From Uranotaenia lowii (taxonomy: Eukaryota > Arthropoda > Insecta > Diptera > Culicidae): a stretch of DNA of 64,000 bases. Made by a program: the position numbers and the translations under genes. Under the pieces are notes generated by a model that worked only from the letters and a program-made list of their open reading frames with translations, ran no database searches and had not been told where the DNA came from. Each line of letters begins with the position of its first letter. Within the stretch, counting starts at the first letter, position 1. Shown here one piece after another: positions 1-12,111 of the stretch. The stretch lies in assembly GCF_029784155.1 (NCBI RefSeq), contig NC_073691.1, positions 52,186,490 to 52,250,489 of the forward strand, in the 5' to 3' direction.

Positions 1-1561
1 AGTTAATTTAAAAGAATGATGAACGGTACTGTGGAGCAGCTTCATAATATTCCACAACGGTGACCAAAAAAGGCACTCAGCTCAATAATTTTATGTTAGC
101 CTGATTTTCCCTAAAAGCTCCTTGAATTTGTGAAAAAAAAACAATGTTGGCTACCCTGCCGGCATTAACCAGTTGTGCGAGTGTATGTAAACCAGCAGTG
201 CATTTTTTTTGGAGATTGGGCGTGGCAGAAAGTCTATGACAATGAACCTTCATTTGCTAACTGATTCAGTTGGTACACTGGTTAAAATATCGGACTGGCA
301 GGTCGAAATAAGAATGATGCGTCGGGTTCGATTCTCCCTTTATTTTTTTTAAATTTTGGGATGAATTATCCAAAAGGATGAAAATCCCATAATATGTTTT
401 CCGTGTTTCGATTAAATGTAGGGGTCATGCATCATTTTGCTTGGCAGCTCGAGTCTTCATGTCAGTAGTGCTTTTCCAACCATATCATCTTTGGTACAGT
501 ACACTTTTCAGCGCACTTTTGACATGGGTGAACCTACCTATTGTTTCTAATGCGAGACGTAATTCATTGGATTAGCACCAAAAGTGGTAAGAATCTACTG
601 AGTTTAATTTTTAATGTTCTAAAGTCTGGAACTTATCAGAACATCGTGTAAAATTTTGAATGACATTATGTACTGCTACAAATATACAAAAGTATCGCTA
701 AAATTTTGGCCATGAACTGTGAAACCCAAAAAAGAACAAACGCATTGTATTGTAACGACACCTAAATCGTTGTTAGAATTAAAATCAAACCACTTCTAAT
801 TCATTGCAGGAACCTAGTTAATATATATAGCCCGTTAGCCCGATGGGAGGTGATCTACATAATACCAAGTTATACATTCGCGCTTATCATTTGGTGTCGG
901 TTTGAATTGTCCGTAATGTTTCGAGTGGTGTGGCCCGACCTGACAATTACCAAAACGTGGAACGCGACCGCTGACGCAAATCAAGTGCAGATAGGAACAT
1001 TTTGAACATTAATTTTACAGTTCACTTGATAGTTGATGAGCCATAAAAATCTTTTGAATTTAAATTCAAAAAACAAAAAAAAGGAACATTTTCGAATTGA
1101 AATCGTTATGTTTGTAGCCAATCATCAGCAATGGTTTTGTAGATTTGTTGTCTGTGATAGGTTATAAGGCCGCAACAAATTTCAAATCTTTCCTACGAGG
1201 AGAGGGAGGGGAGGGTTAATAAAAATATGCAAAAAATAGCTTGTATGCAACTAAACTGTATACTTTACCATTGCACAAAATCTATAAATCAAGTAATTTT
1301 TTTAATCGAAATATTCAATGAAATCAAGAATACAAAAGGTGATAAAACACATATTTTACAATTTGATTTTGCTTTTGTAATCTCTCGGATATTAGATACA
1401 TTTTCCGAAATTTCCATGAAAATACATGGAACTCTTTTTATTCTTCTTTTCGTGTTTTCCGAAAATTTCGAAGGGAGGGGGGGACAATAAGAAATTGATA
1501 TTTGTTCCGGCCAAGCAAAGTTCCTAAACATTATCAAACTTTGACGTATAAGTAAACTTAC
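1..1561. other. AT-rich non-coding sequence, probable intron
   Basis: No coding stretch here stands out from the AT-rich background. If the exon at 1562-1609 is real and read on the minus strand, this is the start of its first intron. A tRNA-like patch lies at 262-338 and purine-rich G runs at about 1197-1216 and 1470-1487. Open frames at 1227-1490 and 1289-1562 are not supported by any family resemblance. Confidence 0.4.
262..338 (+). other. tRNA-like sequence (pol III box A/box B)
   Basis: A box-A-like TTCAGTTGGTA is followed about 55 bases later by a near-consensus box B, GGGTTCGATTCTC. The spacing is longer than in a normal tRNA and I cannot fold a full cloverleaf, so this is more likely a tRNA-derived relic (SINE head or MITE part) than a working tRNA. 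Similar degenerate tRNA-like pieces occur at 9047-9111, 41162-41230 and 53121-53187. Confidence 0.3.
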
Positions 1562-1609
1562 CTCAATATCCGGCAGGTCCTTGCTGGTCAAAACACTAGC
1601 ACAACTCAT
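1562..1609 (-). CDS. Candidate first coding exon of an unidentified gene
   Basis: Reading the minus strand, an ATG at 1609 opens 16 codons, MSCASVLTSKDLPDIE, ending in GAG directly followed by GTAAGT, a textbook 5' splice donor. The next 170 bases upstream (to about 1790) are GC-richer than their surroundings and would form the 5' untranslated region. The start context (CTCAGC before ATG) is acceptable. No second exon can be placed because it would lie left of base 1. I do not recognise the protein from 16 residues. An antisense open frame at 1581-1772 is explained by the same GC-rich patch. The donor, ATG and composition are seen directly; that it is a gene start is inference. Confidence 0.45.
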
Positions 1610-2199
1610 GCTGAGATGTTTTCCTTTCCTCGAAGTTTCGTTGGTCTACAGTTTGGCCGATGCCGACGGGCTTGTTCCCATAGGATTGGTTCCTTATCGC
1701 AGCGCAGCACTTGAACTTGGACTCGGGCGGGGTAACGTGGACAGTACAAATCTCAAAGTGGCGTGTTGTTGATAGCAAACAACTAAAAGTCGTAAACAGT
1801 AGGATGCACCTGGAATTTGATGTTGTATTTGTTTAAGAATTATCTTCCCATTTTGTTTGGCGATGGTTTATGGCTGAAGTGCTGATAAGAGTACAACAAA
1901 ATATTTCTACTTGAAAAGAGCAGTAACCGACACTTTACGAAATAATTATCTCAAGAAAATTTCTAAAGATGTTTTTTGGCAGTTAAATGATTCCCCAATC
2001 ACTGAAATTTGACCGCATTTCGGTAGTTTTTTTTTTACAGAAAAATGCCCGTAATATTGAAAGTTGTCAGTATTCAACAACAAAAATATAACTGAACAGT
2101 GTAATGTTTATTGTGTAGCTAGTGATTTTTGAAAATATTTTTATCTTTTTGTACGAAAAAAGTCAATGAATCAATACAGTTGATAACATATATTTCTTA

Positions 2200-3753
2200 A
2201 AGGGTGATACGGTCAAAATTTGGTCAAGGGAAAACGCGTGTAAATCGGTGAAATCGTTTATTTAAAAAATCAAATTAAATTTCTTTTTCAAGTTTAATTA
2301 GTATAAAACTCAGGAAAAATATTCAGTTAGGCTTCCGCTTTTCGAAATCCAAATTGCCGGGCCTTACGCTTAACCCCTGCCATCAGATTTTGTACAGCCA
2401 CCTTGTCCACCTTCTTCGCCGCAGAAAGCCAGTTTGCCTTGAACTGCTGCTCGTCCTTAGCAGTTTTTTTTGGTCTTCTTTAGGTTCCGCTTGACAATAG
2501 CCCAGTATTTCTCAATTGGGCGGAGCTCTGGTGTGTTGGGAGGGTTCTTGTCCTTGGGAACCTCCTGCCCTTTGTTGGCGGCGTACCACTCCATGGCCTT
2601 TTTACCGTAATGGCAAGATGCCAAATCCGGCCAAAACAGTACGGAACAACCGTGTTTCTTCAGGAGAGGCAGCAGACGTTTATTCAAACACTCTTTCACG
2701 TAAATTTCTTGGTTGACAGTCCCGGAAGCTATGAAAATGCTGCTTTTCAAGCCACAGGTACAGATGGCTTGCCAAACCAGATATTTCTTCAGCGAACTTT
2801 GTGCTTGAAAATATCTGCTGCCTTTCCCCTCCCTTTTGCCGTATAAAGCTCCTGTCCCGGAAGCTGCTTGTAGTCGGCTTTGACGTAGATTTCGTCGTCC
2901 ATTACCACGCAGTCAAACTTCGTCATCATCGTCGTATACAGCCTCCGGGACCCAGACAACCATTTGGTAGGTATATCAAATTTGCAACACAAACATACGT
3001 GCAAATATACGTGTAAACAATTCGTATATAATGCAGCAAAACCAGTATATACGTATCATTTTGGAGGCCATATAGGTACATTAGCACACAGATTCTTGAT
3101 TTGGTTTATTTTGCCGTAATAAAAACATGCAATGTATTTAACTACGATAAAGAATATGCATGGGACGTACATTGTAGGTGCATATACGACTTCTGGTTGT
3201 CTGGGGATCGCGCTTTGGCCGTCGTATTTTGTTTTTCATCGCGATTTGGAGTCACTACCTTCTTGTAAGTCGATAGTCTGGCTCGTTTTTTGGCTCGATG
3301 CACGGTTGTAGACGATACACCCAGCTTATTTGCGGCATCCCGGAGAGAGAGGTCAGGGTTTCGCTTGAAACTACCGGCAACTCTCTTTATCGTCTCAGCG
3401 GCTTCCGGTTTTCGATTTCCCCCCGATCCAGACTTCCTGGCTGTCGACAAACGTTCCCCAAACACTTTAATTACATTTGTAACAGTTGATTTGGCAACTT
3501 TTAGCGATTTTGCCAGCTTTGCGTGCAAGTAGCTCGGATTTTCGCGATGCGTGAGCAAAATTTTGATACGCTGCTTCTCTTTCTTGGACGGCATTTTGAC
3601 AACTGAAGAGTGAATTCCAAAATCAAAATAGGAGCAACATTCTACACACACACACACACACCTTCAAAATGAGGGGTGTTCAGATTTTTTAAATGCAAAA
3701 TTGAAAGAAATACGTCAAGTTGATATTGACCAAATTTTGACCGTATCACCCTT
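2200..3753 (-). mobile_element. DD37E Tc1/mariner-type transposon (ITmD37E-like), degenerate
   Basis: A 28-bp perfect terminal inverted repeat starting AAGGGTGATACGGTC lies at 2200-2227 and 3726-3753, flanked on both sides by the TA dinucleotide that IS630/Tc1/mariner elements duplicate. Between them on the minus strand is a broken transposase with a catalytic spacing of 37 residues between the second Asp and the Glu, the mark of the mosquito ITmD37E group. The element is 1554 bp, somewhat longer than a typical 1.3 kb copy, because about 220 bp of unrelated AT-rich sequence (about 2968-3190) replaces the middle of the gene. The intact inverted repeats suggest that the ends could still be bound by a transposase supplied elsewhere. 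Confidence 0.9.
2457..3594 (-). pseudogene. Broken DD37E transposase
   Basis: The gene reads from an ATG at 3594 (MPSKKEKQRIK...) through a helix-turn-helix DNA-binding region (about 120 residues, including a second HTH around SLRDAANKLGVSSTTVHRAK). It is then interrupted by foreign sequence and resumes at about 2960 with the first catalytic Asp in CVVMDDEIYVKADYKQLPGQ. A frameshift near 2780 separates this from the C-terminal catalytic part, which keeps the second Asp in FWPDLASCHY and the Glu in NTPELRPIEKYW. Counting between these two gives 37 residues. The normal job is cut-and-paste transposition of its own element. The insertion, frameshift and fragmented frame make this copy inactive. 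Confidence 0.88.
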
Positions 3754-3755
3754 TA

Positions 3756-4974
3756 TCTAACACCTTATCAACAGTGTTCGTTCAGAATTCAATCAATGCA
3801 GTTGGTTTCCTAATGGTTTTATCTAAAACGCCATATCCCGGTTAAATCTCAAGTCTGTTGCCAACAGCACTCAGGAATCAAATACCAAGCGGCAGGTGGC
3901 ATTCCATTTAGTAAGTAGAGACAGAAAGCTTATCACTTCCAGTCGAGTTGCGAGTTACCTCCCGCAGTTTTGTGCTGCTATTTGGCATTCGATGAAGGCA
4001 AATTCTGGGGGCTTGCCACCGACTGTCGAATTGGTTGGCAGGTTTGTTTACATATTCAACTCAGCGAGACGTTATTAACAAACACTTAGGTGACTCTTGA
4101 AAGCCAGTTTGAAACCGAAAACTTGCGGTGGGAACAGGTTGACTGATGAAAATTCACTACCGGTGTACAAAATGAGGATGGTGTGGTAGTGGTTTCTAAG
4201 CCGCACAGCTCAAATTTGCATACTCGACTTGCTGCCTAGTTTTGGCAGATTGGAAGAGTTAAGAATTCTGGAAGGAAATTCGCAATTCACACTATGTTGA
4301 TGGCAACCTCACACTATGTTGATGCCAACTTGGAACGAAGTGATGAGTGGTTCCGACGAAACTTTACGACATGTTTCAACTCAAGTTGCCTTTAACTTGT
4401 CTCGGAAGCGACTCATGTTTATCAACATTTCAGTTAGTATAACGGATAACATTATTTATACAATCCAACATACTTACAAAGTACAGTAAAGTAGAAATAA
4501 ATGTTTTTTTTTCAAAGCTGTTTTATTCACATTTATCGTTTTTTTTTGTTAAGCATCGCATCGCCAATGCACTGCAATAATTTCTTTTGAACATTGTTGA
4601 ATTGCGATAACCTTGTGTTAATATACTCAAAATGCAGTGTAAAGTCGAATTTAGTTGCTACAATAGTCCTAGAAAAAAACAGGTTGATGAATACATAGTT
4701 CTAAAAACAGCTACCTTTGAATAGACGTGAAAAATTCTGTGTTTCGTATTTTAGGAACCCAATAATGCCAAATCGTTACAAATTACGTCAACTTTCTAAT
4801 CCACTTTTTAAAATTTGTCGAGTGTGACTGCACTAGCTTTGGCGGTTGATTCATCAAAAAATAACGGGGTTTACACTACTTTTTTACAATGTTTGTGGCC
4901 ATGATCTTAACAAATTAAAAAAAATTCTATATGTGCAACGTATAGCTTCTAACTTCAGCTTCCTCAGACACTAA
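3756..4974. other. Unannotated AT-rich sequence
   Basis: No gene is recognised. A short direct repeat (CACACTATGTTGATG) occurs twice at about 4289-4325. The open frame at 3896-4078 is short and resembles nothing I know. Confidence 0.3.
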
Positions 4975-5180
4975 GGCCGATGACATAGTGAGTGCGATGC
5001 GAGGCGAACCGGCGAATGCGATTCAATGCGGCGAACCACATTTGATGAAAATGTATGTGAATCGCTTAAACCTGACATACTCAACGCGGCGAAGCAGATG
5101 TCAATTTGTTCCGCCCGCTCGAGTTCGCATTGGCCGCGTTCGCCAATTCGCATCGCATCGCTCTCACTATGTCATCGGCC
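4975..5180. mobile_element. 206-bp MITE with TAA target duplication (Harbinger-like)
   Basis: The ends are inverted repeats starting GGCCGATGACATAGTGAG (4975 onward, and its complement ending at 5180), flanked by TAA on both sides (4972-4974 and 5181-5183). Both arms are rich in GCGATGCGA-type words. A 3-bp TAA duplication with GG-starting termini fits non-autonomous PIF/Harbinger elements. It is too short to encode a protein; open frames on both strands here are by-products of the palindrome. Confidence 0.75.
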
Positions 5181-5183
5181 TAA

Positions 5184-8100
5184 GTGATTTTTTTTCGAGC
5201 ACTCAATAACTGACTTACATCCTGTCTTTTGTCTTGTCTTTTTTTCTTTTTTTTTTTTTTTTTAATTTTCGACTTATAATAACTTTGATATAAATGATTG
5301 TAGCTGAATATTGTCTGAAAACCATATTTGAGTCACGTTAAAAACAACTGTAAACTTGTAAAAATCTGTTGAGAAACACGAGAGTTTTAACGGAAAAGGT
5401 GATGGGGGCCATTTGACCCCGGAGCACAGTGGGGCAGGACCTATGAAAGCTTGGCCAAAACCCTTTTTTGTAAATTTCGAAAATTCATCATAAATTCATG
5501 CTTTTCAGAAACTAGAAATTACACCAATCACAAATCTGTCAAACATGTCTTAAAATTTGTTGTTTCATACAATTTTCTACGTAGGTGAAGTTGAGGTTTG
5601 ATGTTGTTGCATTTTATCGTATAAACAAACAAAAATATTTTCAATACTCCACTCAAGTTTTATTTTTTAAAGAAATAAAAAAAAACATAAATGTGTTCAG
5701 AATAATATGAAATTTATTTATTTTAGGTTGAAATTGAAAAAAAATTACGAATTTTCATCATATTCGGACATCTGGAAAACATGTTACCCCACAAGACCCC
5801 ACTCTCATTCCTACTCAAACATGTAAATGGAAATCTCAGCTATTCAACAAAACAAATACTTATTGCCACTTTTTGCCAATTCAAAAGTTATTCACGTTTT
5901 AGTGAAATATGTTTTTGAATTATTTTCGTACTTTTGTAATTGCTTTTGATAATGTTTTTGCCAGAAAAACTTGAATTTAATCGAATTTGAAATTCAGCTC
6001 ATTTAATTTTTTTCGAAAATTTATTTTCTTCTTAATAATTTTGATAATACTATTTCGGTTTTTAAAGGTTTTTTTTTATGTACAGACAAGCAGATAAGAT
6101 TTTTTGAAATGTAAACTTTCTATAACCTTCTCAAATACTTTTCGGTCAGATGCTTAGTATTTAGCATAGCATAGCGAAGGGTGACTACACACATCCTGCA
6201 TTGGCTGATACACACGGTACAACTAATAATGAAAACCAGCAGAAGATGCCAAAATGAGAATCTGGATTCAATTCTCATTTCAAATGTTGATTTTGAAGAT
6301 TAGTGTGGTACCATAATGCACACCGCGACAAGTCGATGTAATCATGGTAGGAAAAATCTGAAACAGTAAAATAACTCTTTAGGTGCAGAGAACTCATACG
6401 ACCCATAAAACTGTTTCAGATAGGAACGGGAAGGGTGCAATTGAGGGAATCCTGCATGGTAAATAGGATTGATGAATGATATAATGAATGAAACATGAAA
6501 CAATCTCACCAAAGTTCCTCGTCAAGAGTGTTGAATCTTCTAACATTTTCCAATCGAAGCAATCCAATTTCCCCCTAGCTCGGGGGACAAAATATTCATA
6601 AAGCAATTTGTATAAGCTTGTTGTCAAATTAGTTTGGCTGTTTGAGTTTTTTCACAACAACTCCACAGGATAAGGCCATTTCTCTATCACTTGTAATAAG
6701 ATAACATAATCTTTCTATCCGAAATCCCAGAAACATAAAATTGACCACTTTTTGTAACAGAAGAATCCGGCACTCCGAGCGCAAATTTACAGTTAAACTT
6801 AGCATTGAAATCGTGGGATTCAACAAGACCAAATTTATATATTAATAATTTGTTTTTTTTTTAACTATCACTTCAGGTCCATGGATGAAAAACGAAATCC
6901 AAGTACCGACACGAACAACAACGCTGCAATCAAGCAAGGTTCTATCGACTCCAGGAGGCAAATAAACCTCTCCGAAAGACCATGTCCTTAAACTTGGAGT
7001 ACTTATCTCGGTAGCCATCCCTGCTGTGAACATCTGGCCACACATTGATACCATTAAATTTCAATTTATTTAGCTTCACTGGATTAAAAAACGAAAATTA
7101 TTGGAATTATTAGAAGAGCGAAAAAAACGCGTGTTGTGTCACTTAGGCATCGCCTACTCCTTCTCCCTTTTCGGTCAGATGATTAGTATCTGTTAACTAA
7201 CTTTTTTTTTCCTCAAAATGTCTCTACAACATTGGTTCAGGAAAAAGGGAAAGAAACAGCCTACTTGATCCATTAGCTACTTATACAAGGTACCAAAATG
7301 AGCTTATGACTTATTTATCTGAACTTATTTGTTCTGTTACTGAGCTCTGACATCTTGCACGTGTTGTTTTTTTTTATTGGTTTGAAGAAAGTTTGGTTGA
7401 TTTTTTCTGAAGTTTCTCTTTCCGAGGTTTGGTCCAAAATGTTCCGAAGACGAGACATTTTTGAAACGTAGAAAAGTTACTGGATTGCGTGAATCTGTTC
7501 AAACACAGCAGCTTGCAATGGCGACAGAAATAAAATTTTAAGACGGAAAAACAGCAGAAGCCAACCTTGTGAAGGAAAAATTTCTTCCAACATCTTCTCG
7601 AGCATCTTCTCCTTGTCATGTTCCTACCAGTTGTTTGATCTTTTGTGGTTGCTTGATTAGTTTTTGGAAATGTAGAGATTTCGTACCATTTCTATGAAAT
7701 CTCCTTCTTCCACAAAAGAGGGTCTCAAACTAGCGTTAAAATAACATGCATTTCTTTCTTGACAAATTTGGGTCCATTTGCATTAACTATTCAAGAGTTG
7801 TGCAGATATTCATATAACATTTGTATGGGAGCCCCCCATTCTTGTGAGCGCAGGGATCTCAAAACATCATTTAACTTTTTGACGGTCCTAAAAACCCTTA
7901 CATGAAAATTTCACGCCGATCGACTGAGTAGCTCCTAAGTTAATAAGGAACTAAGCTAAACAAAGTTAACTAAATCAAATTTCACTACATCAAAAAGTTA
8001 CATCTAATTAAAGATTTTGATCAGATGAACAACTTTTCAGAAGTCTTCAAACTAGTAGGACTTGATTTGAAAAAGTTATTTATTTATTTATTGGATCCTA

Positions 8101-8215
8101 GGCTCCGGCATTTAATCTTTACTAGTCTTAACAATGAGGTTAAGGCCATGAGGTTTTGACCATCCATAAATAAAAATTGTCATGTACAAAAATTTGCGAA
8201 ATCACAATTATAACA
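5184..8215. other. Non-coding stretch with short repeats and one coding-like patch
   Basis: A poly(T) tract sits at about 5238-5262. Sequences rich in GGGGCC/CCCCAC at 5403-5440 and 5785-5803 look like remnants of a decayed inverted-repeat element. A 20-plus base word (TTTTCGGTCAGATGNTTAGTAT) occurs at about 6140 and again at about 7168. The minus-strand frame at 6842-7054 (70 residues, with WSFGEVYLPPGVDRTLLDCS) is richer in GC than its surroundings but I cannot place it in a family. Confidence 0.3.
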
Positions 8216-8219
8216 GGAG

Positions 8220-8860
8220 TTATAATATATGGAAGGTCAAAAATGTCATTTGACCCCCTCCGATACGTAATACATCGAATGAAGCCTTTTTATCCAGACC
8301 GAATCGAATAAAGTCAAAATTTTCCTTTCCGATCATACTTTTTTCTGAATTAATTGAACAATGTAGGACAGTTGAGGGTCAAAACAGCCATTACTCCATT
8401 TTACAATGCGTGCGGTGGCTCAAACAGCCTTCATTCGATTTCTGGGAGAAAATCACACTAGGTAGTTCTTATTTTGTGCAAAAATTTTAAAGTCCGAACT
8501 TACTTTTTTCATAATTAATTGTAAAATATAGGGAAATTGAGGGTAAAAACAGCCTTAATTTTATTTTACGAAGCGTGCAGTAACTCAAACAGCCCTCATT
8601 TGTTTTCTCGAAAAAAAATCACACAAGATAAATCTATTTTTGTTCAACATGTTTTAGTCCAAATCAGTGTCTTCTGGATTGTTTACAAAATATACGGGAA
8701 TTAGGGGTTAAAAGTAACTATATCTTCGTTCGCAAGCTTGTGCGGCGTCTGAAACTATGTCCAATCGATTCTCCGGATATTTTTACTAAAGTATATTTTC
8801 ATAGATTTTATTCAAGTAGGAGTGAAGATATTTAAATTCTTCGCGGTTTCTACACTTTTT
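8220..8860. repeat. Decayed tandem repeat, unit about 165 bp, 3-4 copies
   Basis: A block containing an AATTAATTG/A word, then GAGGGTCAAAACAGCC, then TCAAACAGCC..TCATT recurs. The GAGGGT landmark falls at about 8374, 8539 and 8702, so the period is about 163-165 bases. An earlier partial copy starts near 8225 (GAAGGTCAAAAATG). Copies have diverged substantially, so this is an old array rather than a homogenised satellite. Confidence 0.7.
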
Positions 8861-10307
8861 TTCCCACAACGTCTGATTTAGTAAAATCGAATGTTCTGAG
8901 CTCGTTTTGGTACTTTTTCTGAAAATTATCATATTTTCAAAAGTTATGGAAGTATTAGAGAAGCAAGAGATATCAAAGGAAGAAAGAACATAATCCGTAT
9001 ACTGATTTATGTAAATATCATAAATTTTCGGAAAAGGAACAACGACTCACCAACGGGATTTGAACCAGCAATGTCAGTACAAAGTCACGTTAGCCAATTG
9101 CACCACGGTGAACTTGACGAAGTGGGCTCCAGTATGCGTACACGTTGAGCTCCATCGGTCGACTGCTGCTCGCATGCAGAGTTGCACATTGGCTTGATTT
9201 TTCAGGATTTGAATGATTTTTCGAGGCTCAGCCTGACAGGCTGATAAGCCGTTGCATTGGTTTTCGCTGAATTTAAAAAAATAGCCTGATTTTGCCTGAT
9301 TTTTGTGAATGGGATAGAAAATGGTAAGTAAGGAACTGCATTAGATTCTACTGTTGATGTTAAAATGTGGACGATGATAAAAAAAGGTCCTCATTTTAAA
9401 TTTTTACGCTTGCTTTTGGTTTTGCAATCTTCACTCCAAACAATGAGCCCTTGTTGATTCTCGGAATGTTCTCGGATTGAGCGCTTCAGACAATTGACTC
9501 CCAATTTTTTTGGGCTGCTTTGTTGCTCAACTGTAATCAAACTTTCTGTCAAAATTTGGCGAAATTACATCAAGATTTGTAAAAGTTATGTTAGATTTAT
9601 TACATGACTATTCGAGTAATTTTGTAATCACCTAAAATTTTTTTAAACTAAACTAGTATGATTGAAATAGTTATGTATTTTGAACTCATTTATCCATATT
9701 TGAAGACATAAGTTATGAAACTGGATAATTTGAATGATATTTCAACATGGGTGCACGGATTGGCTGCAAATTCGCCGTTGTAAATTATATGCATTGAAAT
9801 AGATTTCAACTTGCTTAAGAATACAAAATATTTTTGAGTCGGACGTTGGGAAACAAGAATATTCAATTCAGTTTAAATTTTATTTGATATACACGAAAAT
9901 AAACAGTACCAAAAAAAAACAAACAGTACTTAAAAATGTTTTTAAAAAGCCGAAGGATAGTTTTGAATGTATACTTAGTGGTCAATAATTGTGACCAAGG
10001 CTTCTCGTTCTGTCCTAAATCCGTTTACTTAGAAATTAAAAAAAAAAGATATTTATTTGAAATACAATATTGGGCAATTGAAAAACATTTTAGGAAAAAC
10101 AAATCAACGTGTAAATTTAACAATGTTGATTCATTATTTTTATTTTCACATTTTTCATTACTTGATGCATATAATTCCTAAAACTAACTCGGTTCATGGC
10201 AACCGTTATCTAATTTCTGATGTTGATTCAATTACCATCTTATTAGATAAATATTCGATTGCAAATACCTATTTTTTAATATTTAATAAAAAAAAAAATT
10301 CAAAATA
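8861..10307. other. AT-rich non-coding stretch
   Basis: It contains the tRNA-like sequence at 9047-9111 and a patch rich in CCTGATTTT/GCCTG words at about 9190-9310 that resembles the degenerate hAT-like family found elsewhere in the window. No credible coding sequence was seen; frames at 9936-10181 and 10057-10371 are low-complexity AT-rich. Confidence 0.3.
9047..9111 (-). other. tRNA-like sequence, probable pseudogene or SINE head
   Basis: On the minus strand a 65-base sequence begins TCACCG and ends TTGGTGA, ends that can pair. It has a box-A-like TGGTGCAATTGGCTAACG and a consensus box B GGTTCAAATCC. It is shorter than a normal tRNA (about 72 bases) and the anticodon stem is poor. I take it as a tRNA-derived relic; a functional tRNA is possible but unlikely. 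Confidence 0.4.
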
Positions 10308-10309
10308 TA

Positions 10310-11356
10310 GGGTGAGTGCTCCTACTTTGGACCTAGAGCCTACTTTAGTCCTAAAATGCCAGAAATTGTAAATAATTCATTTTGCTGGCATAGGATAAAG
10401 ATACTCTCATGCACACAATGAACTCTAATTCTTCCTGAATCCTACCATACCGCTTTTTGCCATAAAAAGTCTTTTTCATTGAATTTTCAAAGTTTTTAAA
10501 AATGTGCCTCCTCATCAGTGGTAAATAAGACAGCTCAATTAGTGAGGCGTATTTTGAGAGATTAGAGTGAATAAGGAAAAATCACGTTTTTTTACTGTCC
10601 AGGCCAATAAAAAGGGGGAAATAACTTTCATTGTGAAGAATATGAACCATACTACCTACTTTTCCTAAAATAAATGAAAATCAATGGAAAACCGGAAAAT
10701 TTGCGATGGGTCCAAAAATAGGAGACTTTTGACTCTGATGTTCCATTTTTAGACCTAACATCACCATAACTTTGTTTCTATACCAACGAATCAACAAAGT
10801 GCAAATTATTATTTGGGGCATAATTCAGAACCTTTATTGAACATTTCTAACATTTTTTGTCAGCTTTACGCAAATAAACTACAAGTTAGTAAACACAAAA
10901 AAAGTTTCAGCTGTTGTTCTGCTGATAGAGCTGACGGGGAGTGAAAGTGTTTGAGATATTCTTAACAAGAATTTATGTATTTTTAATCGATAAAAAGCTT
11001 TAATACTTTTGTATGATAATATTTGATTGAAAATAGCATTTTTAATGAATGTAGTATAATATTTTCGGAAAATCATACTTTTGATGGGAATTTTTGGTCT
11101 AGGTCCAATGAAAGGCACCAGTTCAGTACCAAAATAGGAACAGTAGGTTCAAAGATGGAAATTTTGATCATCTATATCTTTGCAAATCTTTCGATAACGG
11201 CGAAACCAATGTTGAAAATTTTTATTGAAACTTGCAGATAAGATCTTGAACTATAAATAAATTTCCTGAAAGATATAAACCTCTCGTCCATTCATGAGAA
11301 AAACATGATTATTTAAAAACCACCGCTTAATGGGTCCAAAGTAGGGCAACTAACCC
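10310..11356. mobile_element. TA-flanked non-autonomous inverted-repeat element (1047 bp)
   Basis: The left end GGGTGAGTGCTCCTACTTTG (10310 onward) mirrors the right end, which finishes with CAAAGTAGGGCAACTAACCC at 11356, and both ends are flanked by TA (10308-10309 and 11357-11358). Related GGTCCAAA/TTTGGACC words recur inside (about 10707, 10748, 11097). No transposase is present, so it fits a Tc1/mariner-type MITE. The open frames at 10879-11118 and 11023-11241 are chance AT-rich frames. Confidence 0.75.
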
Positions 11357-11592
11357 TAATTGAAATATTTTTTTTCCAAAAATGAAAACACGGATTTAAA
11401 AATAAAAATCATTTATTGAAAATTCATTTTGAGACATGGTTTCGAGTGTGGTTTAGTTAAGATTTGTCAAAATGGTTTTAAAAAATTTGCAAAAAACCAA
11501 AATTTAAGAAAGATGCGATGAATTCCTGCTCCCATGGTGAAAAATCGCGTATACAACACTTCTTTTGAATCTATATCAGGTATAATTTATAG

Positions 11593-12103
11593 TAAGGTTG
11601 CAGATTATCCGGTTTAACCGGGTTTGCCCGGGTATTTCATACAAAATTTGGGAACAGCCCGGCCCGGCCTAGTTGCCCGGATTTCTTGGGAAAATGCCCG
11701 GATGTTGCCCGGATTTATTCACTTTATTTGGCAAATAAAGCATGGAAAAAAAAACAATTTGTGCTGTAAAAATGTATGTAATGTATTGTATGTATGTAAT
11801 AATTTATGCCTCCAAAACGAATTTTTTGAGCAAGTTTTGTAAAAAAAATCATGAAAGGTTTTTCAGAAGCCTCCAATACGATTTAAAATCTGTCGATGTA
11901 CTTTGATGAAAAAACTTTTTTTTCAATTTTTTTTTCTTGATATTTGTTGAATAATTTTTGGGTTTAACAAAATTTGCCCGGATATTGCCTGGATTTCGGT
12001 CGTCAATTTTAAAATCTTATGGCCGGATTTTGCCAGGTTTTTATAAAAAATTGCCCGTATTTGTCCGGTCCGGATAGGTACGGAAAAAATTCTGGCAACC
12101 TTA
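11593..12103. mobile_element. hAT-like MITE of the CCCGGATTTGCC family (511 bp)
   Basis: The element begins TAAGGTTGCAGA and ends TCTGGCAACCTTA, and is flanked by an exact 8-bp duplication ATTTATAG (11585-11592 and 12104-12111). An 8-bp duplication with a TA(A)GG-type terminus is typical of hAT transposons. Inside are repeated GCCCGGAT/ATCCGGGC words. Related, more decayed sequences are at 12760-13100, 34780-35200, 47060-47370, 53346-53735, 54078-54530 and 58918-59040. No transposase is encoded. Confidence 0.8.
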
Positions 12104-12111
12104 ATTTATAG

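Noticed and set aside
1581..1772. Plus-strand 63-residue frame
   Set aside because: It lies antisense to the GC-rich leader of the first-exon candidate; the minus strand has the start codon and splice donor.
5238..5262. Poly(T) as a LINE tail
   Set aside because: No LINE coding sequence or target duplication is visible next to it.
9047..9111. Functional tRNA gene
   Set aside because: It is too short and its anticodon stem is poor; kept only as a tRNA-like relic.
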